Source of the DNA: Inia geoffrensis
Taxonomy: Eukaryota; Chordata; Mammalia; Artiodactyla; Iniidae
Direction: 5' to 3'
Length of the DNA: 64,000 nt
NCBI GenBank assembly: GCA_036417435.1
Contig: CM070899.1
Coordinates: 168,173,494 to 168,237,493 of the forward strand
Part shown: one piece after another, positions 47,733 through 59,945 of the stretch
Layout: each line of letters opens with the position of its first letter
Numbering within the stretch: position 1 is the first letter of the stretch
Translations under genes and position numbers: made by a program
Notes under the pieces: generated by a model
Database searches by the model: none
Told to the model about the DNA's origin: nothing
What the model saw: only the letters and a program-made list of their open reading frames with translations

Positions 47733-49199
47733 TTCTCCTTTCATCAAACTACTATTGCTTCTCTCCGGGTTATTACTGGCTTTGGGAATTTTTCTGAACT
47801 CGCAGTGACTTTCATTCTGTAGGAAAGAAGAGGCAGTGGTTTCGGGAGAAGATTAAGATCCGTGGCATTTCACTTAACTGACATGGGGAAGAGGGTGTCA
47901 GAGGAAGGAAAGCTTATGTGAGGTTTCAATGTTGTAGCCCATTAAGCATTGAAGCGAAGTGTCCTAGAGCTGAAGCACCTTTCTGATCCCATGGCACACA
48001 TCTCCAGAGGTCGGACTGAGATGGAAGCTAGATGTACATGTAACAGAGAGACAGAGAGAGAGAGAGCCTCTACTCAACTCAGAAATGTGCTGGTTAACCC
48101 TGATCTGGGATGAGGTACCCTTTGTTCCCAGACGCAGCCTTCTGCTTCATGCGATATCATTAGGGGTTGTTCCGTGCAGGTATGTTTATCTGATCCATAG
48201 CTTTCTTCTCTGACTGTGACAGATCCCAGCACATTCTCTTCTATGTCAAGACCGTCACAGTTAACGGGGAATGGCATCTGTGGGGGGAGGGTGACATGTG
48301 TTCCCAGGGCAGCTCAGCTGTTCCCTCACCTCTTTCCGCGTTGACCTGCCCGTGATTGGCTGCCTAGGGTTGTGATGAATCACTGCAGTTCAGGAAGCAG
48401 GACGTGCCAGCGTGCCCTAGGAGAAAAACAAAAACCAGAATCTTCCTGCATAATCATTCAGTTCAACAAACTTTGTTGTCATGGACAAGAAGAGCATGAG
48501 GCTTGAAGTTATCAGGTTGATACACCGTCAGTGTCCATGGCTTTTTGAATCCCTGGGTTGAGAAAGGTTGCAGCTGCAATCGGTAAAAATTCTGTGTTGA
48601 AACTTAAGGATGGCATTGCTGGCTTCCAGCTGGTGTGTGAACTGGCGCGAAGGGGCACTGTGGTACCTGGTGCAGGAATGAATCAGACTCTTGTCATGGC
48701 TCCTGTAAAGCTGCCCATCTCAGTGATTCAGGGGCTGCAGGTCCTCCTGTGGTGGTGTCGTCTTTGTCATGCCTTGCTTTTTGAACATCTTGGTTTGGGA
48801 CCCCAGCTCTCTTTTGAGTTCTGTGAGATGGCTTCCCCGTTCATTCAGAAATGAGTTAGGAAGCGTCTCTGTGAATGAAAACACACTGAGTTGGTGATGG
48901 GTGGCGTGAGTTCCTGGTGGTGGCAGTTAGGGTTCATTTTGACCTTCGCTTTGGAAACTGACTTGATCAAAAGGGATGGAGCCCTCACCCGCAGCCCCAG
49001 GATGCTCGGTGCCTGCCTTGCATAAACTGTACCCTTCCTCTCGCCTGTGGGTTAGGCTGCTGGCCTTAGAATCAGTGAAAACTTTAATGCTACAAGAACA
49101 ATAGGATTAGGACTGGCTTCCTCTTTTTCTTCCCATCTGCCAGTTCCAGATTTAAACACAGATCAGGGAGTGGGAGTGTTATGATTAAAGTAAGGAATA

Positions 49200-49400
49200 A
49201 ATCCAAAATTTTTTGACAGTCTACTCTCTACCGGGCACTAGGTGATCTCTTTTCATCTTGTATAATTTAATCCTCACACATACCCTAGAGTTAGTGGTAG
49301 TTATGTTATTCCTATTTCAAAGATGAGAAAAACAGACCAAAAGAGGGAAACTGGACACACAGCTCATGGTGGAAGGGCTTCTAAGTCACGACTCAGGCCG
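49200..49400 (-). mobile_element. MIR SINE
   Basis: Reverse MIR order: ctctaccgggcactaggtga, aatttaatcctcacacatac, tcctatttcaaagatgagaa, and ggacacacagctcatggtgg. Confidence 0.7.
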
Positions 49401-51006
49401 ACTCCTTCCCTGGCCAACTTAAGAGTACAAATATTGGATATTTGACATTTGAAAGTCGTATTTTCCTCCAGTGCCACATTTCTGCGGTGCACTGATTTGT
49501 GCCTGCCTTCTAGTTTTGTACGGAGTAAGCTGTACAGTAAGAAAGGGTAAATCACAGTCGTTTTTGCTTCTGAGTTTTCACAGCTCCCCTGCGTATGCTC
49601 ACTGGTTCCCCTTATAGCTCATGAGGTCTTTGAATTAAAGCACCCATGGTTCACTTTTCTCAGGCTTTAATCTGTATAATGGGAACACATGTTGGAGGGA
49701 ATAATAGAGAAATCTGAAGGATGATGAAATTGAAATGTGACTTCTAATCTGCATAAGGGGCCATAATGTATCATATTGTAATCAGAACCAACCAAGCAGC
49801 AGATATACTATGTGACGTGATCTTTTCTCATTAAGAAGCTCAAGACAGTCATGAAACAGAGAGGGAACAGTGGGTAAGGAGGTATCAAGTGGTGTATAAT
49901 GAGGGGAGGGGGTCTTGAAGGATGGAAGAGGGAGCAGGAAAGGGAAGTTGTCCTTAGAACACCCCGGATTCGTCTTTGTTATTAAAACAAAGCCAAACAA
50001 AATCCTTAATTTCATCACCTTTCTTCCTCAGATCTCAAAGTCATTCACATCTCTCCTCCTCTCTCACTTTGCCATATTCCTATGAAATAGTACAAATGTA
50101 GCTGTTAGCTGCCACCAGAAAGTATGGGAGACTAAGAGATTGGGCAACATAAAGGTTGACACTCAGCCATAGTGATAAGATAAGATAACACATTTCCACT
50201 TAGCTTGGGTAGATTGCTACACCACTTTTCCATGAAGATTTTGGGTAGTTCTTTTAAGAGAAAGAAAAAAAGAATTTTTCCCCCCCCTAATGGACTTTAT
50301 GGGAATGAGCATCGAAAGCAAATTTAAAGAAAAAGTCATTTGGGATTTTCAAAAACCTCTATCATAAGCTAAAAATAGTTAGAGATTTGAACCATATTAT
50401 AGAGAAAAAAATAAATTTCCTGTGCTCAAAACCTTAATGTATTTTCAACCTACATGTCACTTTAATAGCTTGGTTATGTAATTGCTATAGTAATAATTAG
50501 GTTAACACCTCGTACCTCTCATCAGAGGATCGTGGTAGATTTTGCTTTTTCAGCCATCCATCCCTACAAGGAAATGATGGCCATGCACATGCAAAGGTCT
50601 AGATGATGAATCAGAAAATTAAATGACGTGTTCCCAGTGTCAGTCCACTCTTTGATAGAATCAGGTGCAGAATCCAACAGGTTTGATTCATAAATCTTAT
50701 CCACTTTTTCACTTTGCTTGCAAGTAGCATTTGTCTTAAAGAGTCTGATCTGCATCCACTGTGTCAGACGACTTCTGACCCTCCGAAGGAAAAGCTCTTT
50801 GACGGGGCTCCATCATCATTGTGGGTAAAGTAGATTCATGTGTTCTCTTTTACACGCAATCCAAGCATTTGGTCTCTTTAATCCTTCCTCTTCTTCAAGA
50901 TGTATTTGTTTAGAAGAAGGAGGGACATTGAGGCCAGTGAGGCTTTCATGCCTCCGGAGAGTCCCTCTCAAGCCCTGATTTTGCTTCTTGCCAAGATCAG
51001 TCTCAG

Positions 51007-51068
51007 ACAACACCCTCCCCCGCCCCTGCCCCCCACCCCCCTCCCCCGCCCCCACCCCTCCCCCACCC
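51007..51068. repeat. C-rich tract (G-quadruplex candidate on minus strand)
   Basis: About 60 bases of cccc-runs separated by single A, T or G bases on +; the complement has many G-runs with very short loops. Confidence 0.88.
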
Positions 51069-53913
51069 ACTGTCTTAAAACTTCCTTTCTGCCCCCACCT
51101 GTTGCTGCTTTCTCTCTAGACCTAATGTTATGCCTACTGCTATATCCACCCAGCTGTCCCCACTCAGCTGCTGTGTTTCATCAAACAGTAGTTTCTCTTT
51201 TTGAAATTTACAGCATATGACAGTAAGATGAGAACTTCTGGCCATTTGGGGAAAACATTTCTTGGGGGTGGTGGGTGTTCAAGGGCAGATTGCCAGGGAA
51301 CTCAAAACCCCACTCTGATAGGTATAAATGTTGTTCCCGCCGCCAGGCTGGCACCAGATAAAGCTACCTGATACAGTTTGAAACATCTCAGCACCTTCAA
51401 GAGGCTGCCGGGACATTCCTTCAGAGGTTGCCTTTTCTGAGTGCCTTTGTGTACAATTCACCAGGACAGACTTTTTCTCGTCACCCCCCCCCCCCCCGCC
51501 CTTTCTCCAGTCTTCTCTTTCCCAATTTTCATATATTTACTCACTTCATGGGACGTGATCTTCCATCCTCCCCCTCCACCCTGTGATGATGTCTGGAAAG
51601 GAAGCACCCCAGAGACAGCTGTTCCTAGTTGAGAACTCAGCCTCGGTGGAGGCAAACTTGATTTCCCTGACAGATGAGCCACCAAGACTTTTCACTTTTG
51701 TGGTCACCTGCCTCCTCAGACCCACAGCTGTGGAGGAGACCGCCTGGCATTGTCTGGCTTCCGTTTGAGAGAGAAAGAGGGAGAAAGAAAGAAAGCTGAA
51801 GGGGTAGGGAAATAAGGCAGCAGGGGGAATAATGGAGAAAGGAGGAAAAGGGAAAGGCAAGTCCGAGAGGGAAGTGATAGGCTGGTTGGGCTCAGGGTCT
51901 GACAGGTCCACAGTATTAGCACTTCATCCCCTTGGAATGGAAACTTCTGGAAACCCTAAAGGGGCATCTCATTTCCGAGCGCGAAGGTATGTATACAAAG
52001 AACCCATCTTCCGTTGGAGGGTCTCTTCAGAAGGGAGAGAGATTCACCATTATGTCTTTTGGCTCTATTGAAAACAGATTCAGAAAAACACAAGATTGCA
52101 AAAAGCCAGTAGCAGCTGTTCTCAAGGGAGAGCGACGGCTTAAAATTCCCGTACAAATGTAAAATCAGAGTTTAATAACGATGTCATCTTTATTGGCGTG
52201 TGATTTTACTGAAGTCGTTTTAGGAATGTGATAAAGTCGCCATTCCAGAAGCTTTCAAAATGGGGGGGGTAATAAGATCATTTTAAACTTGATTGGTGAT
52301 GTAAGTATTTTTTAAGGGATACCTTTATGGAGCTAAGAAAATATAGATTTATAATGTATCACTTAGGGATCTATTTGGGGATTTTTTAAGCGCATAAAGA
52401 CACTTGTTTATTTTTACAATAAATAAGCTATTATCACTATTTTACTGCTGATGAAACTGGGGTAAGCCAAGAGTAAACACATGATCGCAAAGTCAGATAC
52501 TTGCCCAGGTACTTCAAATTCATGTGGATTTCAAACTTATTGGCTGGAAAACGCCCAGTGATGGGAACCCCCCCCCCCTTCTAGGGCCTGTCTTTCTTGC
52601 TCCAAACAGCTCTCAGTACACTTGGCTTAAAAAAAAAAAAAAAAAGGAACAGCTATTTAATAAAATTTGAATTTAAAAATGTGATGGGGAAAGATGTTTT
52701 GGATTCTAGTTTTTAATAAAGAGCCAGGAGTGAGGGGAGAAAAACCCTTTTGTGAAGGTGGCTGTTTGAGGAGATGGAACAGTATTGGTACATCTGTAGT
52801 TGCATGGCCGACTGTCTACTGCTTTTAAAGAGATTGCAACCCGTGACGTTATGCATAGGAATAATTAAAAAATGGAAATTTGTCACAAAATATACAGGGC
52901 TGTCTGCAGGAGAAGAAAATTAACTGTTGGGTTATAAACGTGCATCACTATCTGTCAGACTCCAGTCTCTAAGTTATGGTATAAACTTTGTGCAAAAATG
53001 TTGAACGATCTATAGTTAAGGGGCTCTATCGTGGTTCATTGATGAAGATGGGTGATAGGAGTCGGATACCTTCCGTTCGTTTGATCAGTGTGACTCCATT
53101 TACAAACACATTTATTAGCATTCTGTTTCTATGGAGAGGTTTTTGGGTTTTTTTAAAAAAAACTGCCAGTGATAATTCAGTGCTCAAACAATGACCACTG
53201 GAGAAAACTCAGTTTGAGATGAGGCATGGGGAGGGGGGGGTGTGCTGAAACAGCACAGTGCACCCAATTGCCTTGGAAGGCCTCATATAAAATGAGGTCA
53301 TTCAGAAACTTTCCCTTGAAGTGCTTCCAATTCTTGAATTGCCTTTTGTTTGGGAAATGAATAGCAAGTTGATTAAAAAGAAAAAAAAATAGACAATTAG
53401 GGATGGTAGGGGGATGGGCTTCGGGAAGAGCTTAAGGTTTTTCTACAGTGAAGCTAAAATGGTGAGGAAACTGCATTGTTCCCAACAGCCCCGTCCCTAG
53501 GGATGTCAGCACACAGAGGTGTCACCTACCAAGTCAGGTCTAGGAGGGGGGGCTTGCTCATGGCCTCACCCCCTTTCACTGCTGTTGATAAGATCCTTGG
53601 CTATAAAAAAGATTCACTGAACCCCACGTGTTTAGCAGTGGCCCAGACGAGCTGTCTGCAAAATAATTCCAACTGCCAAAACATGATACCTGACGGCTTG
53701 TTACGGCGTGAAAATTTAAAAAGGGGGGCCCCGTCGAGTTGTTTTAGATTTTTTTTTTTTCCTTCTGGCAAAGCAGTCAGATGAGAAATTGAAGCTTTTC
53801 ATCAGGTGGTATTTGGTTGGGTGTTTTTGTTTTTAAGCTCAAGAGCTTTTAAAATTTGTATTTGTAAAAACAGCTCTTGTATAGATGCTGTGATCATGGA
53901 AACAAAACCCTAT

Positions 53914-53916
<3 letters not shown>

Positions 53917-53954
<38 letters not shown>
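53917..53954 (+). repeat. (GT)19 microsatellite in CELF2 intron
   Basis: Nineteen uninterrupted GT units on the CELF2 sense strand, hence GU repeats in the pre-mRNA of the MRCPKS isoform. GU-rich elements are the known RNA targets of CELF proteins. Confidence 0.97.
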
Positions 53955-53956
<2 letters not shown>

Positions 53957-56039
53957 TTTGTTTCTCTCTGGCACCTAAATTAAGTGCCTATGCAATCACT
54001 CTATTATTTATGTATTTGGCAGCCAAACTATTTCAGCTCAGCTACATCCACAAGCTTTCCTTGGTTCCCCTCGTCACTGTATTTCATGTTAAGAGTTTTC
54101 TTTTATATCTGACCCTGGTTTTGCTTTTAACTTTAAATGGCAAAAGCAAACGTGCTTTGAAAACTCTGCGACTCGCTGTAGTTGTTAAATAAGGCAGTAA
54201 CCTATGCACTAGTAATTCTTTCTCTATGACCTACTTACATACTTCTTCACCCTCCTTATAGTATGATTAAAAGCTGCTTTGAATCCACTATTGCCTCAAG
54301 GGATTTGAGCCTAGCATTTAACAAACTGCTGAGAAGGCTTAAGTCAGTAAGAGGCCTTCCCTACAGTGTCTCCCAAATAATTCACATGCAGTTAAAGAGA
54401 GAATAAATGTTTCAGAAGTCTATGTGTTAATGATGCTTTTTCTACCTTATAGAATGTAGATGTACATGGAGCTTCATTCCATAGCGGAATTGAAAATATT
54501 TTCCTTTTTGATTAATGCAGTTGTATTTTGCTTCTGTTCTGGAGGCCAGTTCTGTTAGTTCGTTCTTCAAATAGTTTTATTATAGAGTCAGCTGCTTATA
54601 TACATTTAGGAGTTATGTAAATAATGTCTAGAAAATCAGGAACTGTCAAGGTTTGTCTCATTTATCTGGCTAATTACTTTATTAAGGTTATTGAAAGACC
54701 AACAAAATTCTTATAATTTCAAAGGCAGCCTGCAGTAGCTAGGGTCGGGAAAAAAATGTAGCTTAGTATTATTAGGAAAAGCTGGGGCATTTGGGGTATA
54801 AGAATTGATTTTACCCCATCTGTTTTTCAGTTCTTTACGAACCTAGCCCTGATTCCTCAGAAAGGCAATATTTTCAACTGAAGGTTAGTCCTAGCCCTGT
54901 ATGTCTTGGAATTAGAACCATCTTGGTCAAAAGCCAGATATGTTGTTCAGCTGAGGAAGGAAATCAAGTCAATTAAGTATGGACTTAATTGAATACACCA
55001 GGCCTGTTATTCCAAATTGCTCAATGCAGCAAGTCTGGATTTACAGTTGATACGTGGATTTAATATTGGTATATAAATATCCATTTTTCTTCATAATCTC
55101 TAAAGATGATCAGTTCTCATGATAACACAAGAAACTGGTGAGAAAAGATGAAAACAATTTTTTCTCCATGTTGTCTGATACATTTAACACCACGTGATAC
55201 AATTAACTCCACGTGACTTCGTTGTTTAACCCTCTGACTACTGTGAATACACCCCCAAGTGTGATGTCATTTCAAAATAAAATTTAAAGTGATGATTAAT
55301 AAAAGAGGCAAACTATAAGACTTCTGGTTTGCAATTTATGAGGTTGCTTTAAAATGTGAAATAGGCCACAAAGAAGTTTTACAGACTGGTGACATTGTGA
55401 AAAGTTCAGTTTCATCTAAATAACTGAGCAAAAAAACAATGATGAGAGCGCCAGATTGGAACATCACCATATAAAAATACTTTTAAGAATTTTCACAAGT
55501 CGCTTGGAAAAATTAAACTCCCTTCTTTGTGAGAATTCTGCCCTATTTCTCAATTCCTATTAGTAAATCGGTCACAGATTTTAAATGAGTATTTAAGCTT
55601 CATGGCCATTACAGACCTAACACTCTTTTCATGAAGCCACACTGTTGGTTTTTAATCATTGTATTTAAATACTTCGAGATGACCAACTTGTGATGTATCG
55701 TTTGAAAAGAAAATGTGCTTTATCACTATTTTAGTCCCGTGTACTTCTTAATGTTTTCAAGATGATACAAAAGGAAATATAATCGTGCCAAGACTGATGA
55801 ATCTTTCTCCTTGTAAAGCACGGAAAAGTCCGCAAATGTCACTTGGGCCGTTTATCTGATATTTACTTTGGCTCAACCACGAATGCTATTTCAGCTGAGT
55901 TCATACACTGGCGAGCACAGCCCACCGAGGAGCATTTAAACAAACCCCCGTGATGATTCGTCTCTCGTGGCTTCAGTTGGGGAGTTTGGGTGCGCTCGTG
56001 GAATGCACCGGCCTTGGGCAATACGGTGGTACTAAACCC

Positions 56040-56900
56040 ACGAGAAGCGGTGGGTGAGTCGGGCCTCGTGCCAGGCTCCTGGAAATAAGGGACCGGACAG
56101 AGTCAGCGCTGGGGACGAGTGTGCGTGTCTGGCTGCCGGGGAACCTAGGCCGGGGGGGCGATTTGTCCAGGGGGCGGTCCCTCCGCCTCCTCCTCCCCCC
56201 GGGGGGCCGGGCGTCCGGGCCCGCAGGGGTTAAGCGGCGGCGCGGCGGGCACGGAGCTCCGCCCCCGGTCGCCGCACCTGGCGCTGGGCAGCCGGCGGCC
56301 CGGGCGCTGGCTGTCGGCGGGGATTGGCGGAGAGCCGCGGAGAGAGAATGTGACAAGTGCCGGCTCGGGCGGCCGCCGCGGGGAGGCCGCGCGCACCTGT
56401 CCCTGCCCGTCTGCGCCGCCCGCCGCCGCTCGGCCGCGCGCACCGCCGCCCCCCGCACCCGAGCGCAGAGCGCGCGCAGCGAACATGACTTCTGCCTTCA
56501 AGCTGGATTTCCTCCCGGACATGATGGTTGAGGGCCGCCTGCTAGTTCCCGACCGAATGTGAGTTTCGCCGCCTGGCCGCCTCTGGGTCACCGGCCCGGA
56601 GCCCCGCTGAGGGAGAGGGCGTGCTGTGGCGCTCCTGCGCCCCGGGGACGTGGGGGGTGGCTCCGGTTCGGCCGCGCCCTGTGGCTCGGAGCCGGCGCTG
56701 GACGCGGGGTGGTGGGAGCGTGTCTGGAGGAGCGGCGGAGACCAGCGAGCGGGGCGCGGTGGCCGGGGTGGGGCGGAGAGCGTGGACCGGCGAGCCGGAC
56801 GCGGGTTCCCGGGGTCTGGGCTTGGGGTCCGGCCCGCGAGGAGAGGAGAGCGTGGCGCGGCGTCCCAGGGTGGGGTGCGCGCGTGCACGCTTGTGTCATT
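56040..56900 (+). promoter_or_regulatory. CELF2: CpG-island promoter of CELF2 (MTSAFKL transcript)
   Basis: An abrupt GC- and CpG-rich block interrupts otherwise AT-rich sequence and surrounds the ATG at 56485. It has GC-box-like motifs (gggggcgg near 56170, ccgccccc-type near 56260) and no TATA box where one would be expected, which suits dispersed CpG-island initiation. The TSS cannot be placed from sequence; a leader of 100-400 bases before the ATG is plausible. CpG density continues about 350 bases past the donor into the intron. Such islands can also fire antisense, but no supported minus-strand gene is seen. Confidence 0.85.
56485..56558 (+). CDS. CELF2: CELF2 alternative first coding exon in CpG island (MTSAFKL isoform)
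   Basis: This is the second isoform-specific N-terminus of the RNA-binding splicing regulator CELF2. From ATG 56485 the exon encodes MTSAFKLDFLPD followed by MMVEGRLLVPDR (24 codons) and two bases (at) of a split codon. A consensus donor AAT|GTGAGT follows at 56559. A next exon starting with T would complete Ile here and Ser in the exon at 44 kb, so both leaders fit one acceptor exon and the known ...DRI-NGTANK and ...LLLS-NGTANK proteins. The paralogue CELF1 has a related leader (MTSAFKLDFLPE), which supports the call. Position -3 is A. An internal ATG pair (MMVEGR) could serve as a downstream start. The frame also stays open upstream without an ATG to TAG at 56146-56148, but the high GC content makes this weak evidence of coding. 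No RRM is present, because those are encoded in exons beyond the window. Confidence 0.94.
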
Positions 56901-59101
56901 TGAAATTCGGGGCTGCTGGAGCTCTCGTGGCCCATTTAAATACCCCTTCTTACCAAATTGCTCGCTTCTCGTGACTTACCCTTTGCAAGAATTGCTTTCC
57001 TAGGATGGGAGAGTGGAAGGAGGGGAGAAGGAAGAAAAAAAAAAGGTGGGGGGAGATAATTATAAAGCATGAAAATAGCCAGGTGTACTCTGTTGCAGAA
57101 ATTAGAGGTAATTTTTAGGTAATCACGGTGATTTGTCTGATATGCAGTCTATAATTTAATAATTAATGTGATTCTGGTTGTTTTACACGTCGGCAAACTA
57201 GAGTAGAGAGTTTATTGGGAGAAGTCAAGAGCTGGGATTCCTGAGGAAGGGAAAATATGCCGAATTTTTCTTGGGCTCGTTAGTCTTGATAGGAAAGTTT
57301 CCCTTATCAGCTGGGTCACTCTGAAGGCAATAGGATCTGCTTGTATTTCAGGAGTGTTTGAAAAGACGACCTAGAAGGTTGTCAGGAGTCGGTCTGAAAG
57401 GTCTGTGTCAATTTCAGACTTGGACTATATACAGTTGTTTCTTGTCAGGCAAGAAATGTGATAGTGAATCTAGGCTACAATTAATCGAGTGAAAAAGGGA
57501 CTGCTATCCTTGGTAAGAGTACGTATAAAATGTTTCCTATTGTACACACCCTGAGAGAGAACATTCATATTCTTTCTGGTACTTTGCTCTATCCTGTGCA
57601 ATTTTCAGGCCATTCTGAGCTTTATGATCCATTTCCCTGGCAACTAACTTTCCCCTACGGTGCTAGATTCTTTTTCTAGGATGTTAAATGTTATGAGCTG
57701 AGAGATTCTTGAGAAACTCCGCAGTGGCCAATTATTTGAGCTCCTAGGATTTGGGAGGAAAAAAAAAAAAAGCTGGGGAGAGGGATGAAAGTCTGTTAAA
57801 TGTGAATTGTCCTTCTAGTCGATATTAAGAATGTTAACTTGCTTTTACACATGATCAGGTTCATTGTCCCAACTAAGATAATCAGATAATGTAAATTAAA
57901 ATATTGAATTTCCCTTTGGCAGTTTTCTCTGTGAAAGTAATCTTGATTAGTACTGTTCCCATGATATTTGTTTTGAGAGATCTCTGTCTTCTCCCCCCTC
58001 TTAAAAGGGCTATCTGTATAGGCGTTTATTACATGTTTGCACATTAGCTAGTTTGAAAGTTCTGTGTTTTCTCCTCTGTAAGAGAGTTGGGGCCGAACCA
58101 AAGAATTGGCTTGATCGTGGTTTTCAATCGATGGTCACCTGCTAAGAATACTCTCTGAATGTAAAGTGTTAATGGCCTCTGAAAGATGCTATCTCTTGTC
58201 AGTTAAATTATTAATTATGGAAGTTTAATTTGTTCTTTTCATTTGGTGGATGAATGTGGCTCATTCAAACTGTTTGCTCTGAATAGAGCCTTTTTGTCTT
58301 AGTGATGTAGTCGGCTGGACAAATCCTAATATAACTTCTACCCACTTCTCTTCCATGTGTTAGTTATTTTGGTATCAAACTCAGATTGTTTTCAGTGTTT
58401 GTCAACTCTTGCTTAATTGAACCTAGAAAAAAAGAAAAACAGGATTTGTAAATGATAACTTTATTGTTTGTTTCCAAGATAATGATTTTATGTTTCCTTA
58501 GCCCTGAGAATACTGTAGCATGTTTTCCAGAAGAGTTTGTAATTAACTCACGTTAGAGACTGTCTTTGGGGAGTAGGGGTGCGTGGGACGGAATGTGATA
58601 AGTTGAAAATGCTTGAAACCCACTTGAAGTATATCTTATCACCAAGATACCTTTGCGGGTTTATTGTTTTCTGGACCGCTGGTTGTTTATGGTATATTGC
58701 CATTCGGACTAAATTGCCATCAGCTAGATGGTTGGCCTGTTCCTGAAAGGAACTTATATAAAGCACAGGGCTTTTCTGGTGTTGATTTTCTAAAGCAGTA
58801 GAACATATTTTCAATGGCGTTTTCCCACAAGAATATATTAGATAAGTTTGCAAGATGTAATATGTTTGAGTCCTCAAGGCAGATGAACAAATAGCTTTTG
58901 AGGTAAATGATTATGCTTCATGGCCCCATGAGCCATCAAGTGTTTAAAGAGCCCAGATTGTTTAAGGCTCTGTAGTGGGTATAGAATTGATATGACATAG
59001 GCTTCAAAGTCTTGGGGTTTTAAATGTTCAACATCAAAACTGTACATGGAAATGGACCCTTTAAATAATCTTAACTATCAAAGTTTTGTTGTCTTTGTGT
59101 T

Positions 59102-59165
59102 TAGAATGTCATTTGCAAAAAAGCGCAATGAAATAGAATGTCATTTGCAAAAAAGCATAATGAAA
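59102..59165. repeat. 32-base tandem duplication
   Basis: Copies at 59102-59133 and 59134-59165 start tagaatgtcatttgcaaaaa; they differ only at gcgcaat versus gcataat. Confidence 0.95.
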
Positions 59166-59774
59166 ATAAAAACAACTGATATTTTAAAAATTCTGTTCTA
59201 AACTGGGGCGCTTCGTTTTGTATTCGAGCCGGGGATGAGTGTCTTTCTTTGTTTCACCTTTTGAATGATCGTATGTATGCATTGGGCTTCTTTTTTTTGT
59301 TGTTTTTGAATTTTTACACAAATTTTAAACAGAAAATCTAAGACATGCTATCTTGGAATTGAGAAATTACAGGTGGAAAAATCTATGAAGGCACCTTTAA
59401 ACATGTTAGTTCAGATTTGTGATGTTAGAATAAGATGCTGAGGAGAAGCTACCAGTAAATTAATACAAAATCTTATTTTTTTCACATTCGGTGAGTAACC
59501 TTACTGACAAGGAGAAAAAGTTATCCTGAGTCGACTTGGTGCATTAACCTTTTTGTTGAGTCCTGAGGCCAAGTTGGGATAACCGGAAAGATGCCTATCG
59601 GGGTCTAATTAAACTGGACAGCAGTTCTAGGGACATAATTGTTAACGTTGAAAGAGGGTTTGGAGACCGTCTCACCAGACCTCCTTGTTTTATAGATGAA
59701 GAAGCTAGTAGAGGGGCAGTGGGACCAGTCCAAGAAGGCAGTGTAATTACTGTTTCCCTCTCCCCGCTAAAATG

Positions 59775-59945
59775 AGAAGAGCATGAGTCATTCATTGAAT
59801 GCCTGCTATGTACCAGGACACTTTACATACGCTGTCATAGTAGATATGCAAGGTGGGTATTGCACCCATTTTACAGGTGATACTTAAAGAGATTACATTC
59901 TTGTACATGCCCTGTAGGCAGTAAATGGCTAAGCTGTGGTTCGCT
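59775..59945 (-). mobile_element. MIR/L2-type remnant
   Basis: catgagtcattcattgaatg, cctgctatgtaccaggacac and tgcacccattttacaggtga indicate a reverse MIR-like fragment. The GT/GC-alternating tract starts at its edge. Confidence 0.65.

Larger units (their letters stand above)
44126..56040 (+). other. CELF2: CELF2 intron between the two first exons, repeat-poor
   Basis: For the MRCPKS transcript this is the beginning of its first intron; for the MTSAFKL transcript it is upstream flank. No second exon, RNA gene or CHR SINE was found. Contents: an (AG)n tract at 44247-44281; a T-run near 44950; a G-rich tract at 47695-47732; a MIR at about 49.2 kb; a C-rich tract at 51007-51068; a purine-rich block at about 51765-51880; and (GT)19 at 53917-53954. 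The AT-rich block 44.8-47.5 kb has no recognised repeat and would suit conserved non-coding regulatory DNA, but conservation cannot be judged from one sequence. Confidence 0.6.

Noticed and set aside
48558..48854. 98-codon + strand frame as a candidate exon or processed pseudogene
   Set aside because: It reads smoothly, but I recognise no parent protein and see no flanking splice or retrocopy signs.
56145..56888. 247-codon minus-strand frame across the CpG island
   Set aside because: Pro/Arg/Gly-rich composition is the usual by-product of GC-rich DNA lacking stops; it overlaps the CELF2 exon antisense with no independent support.
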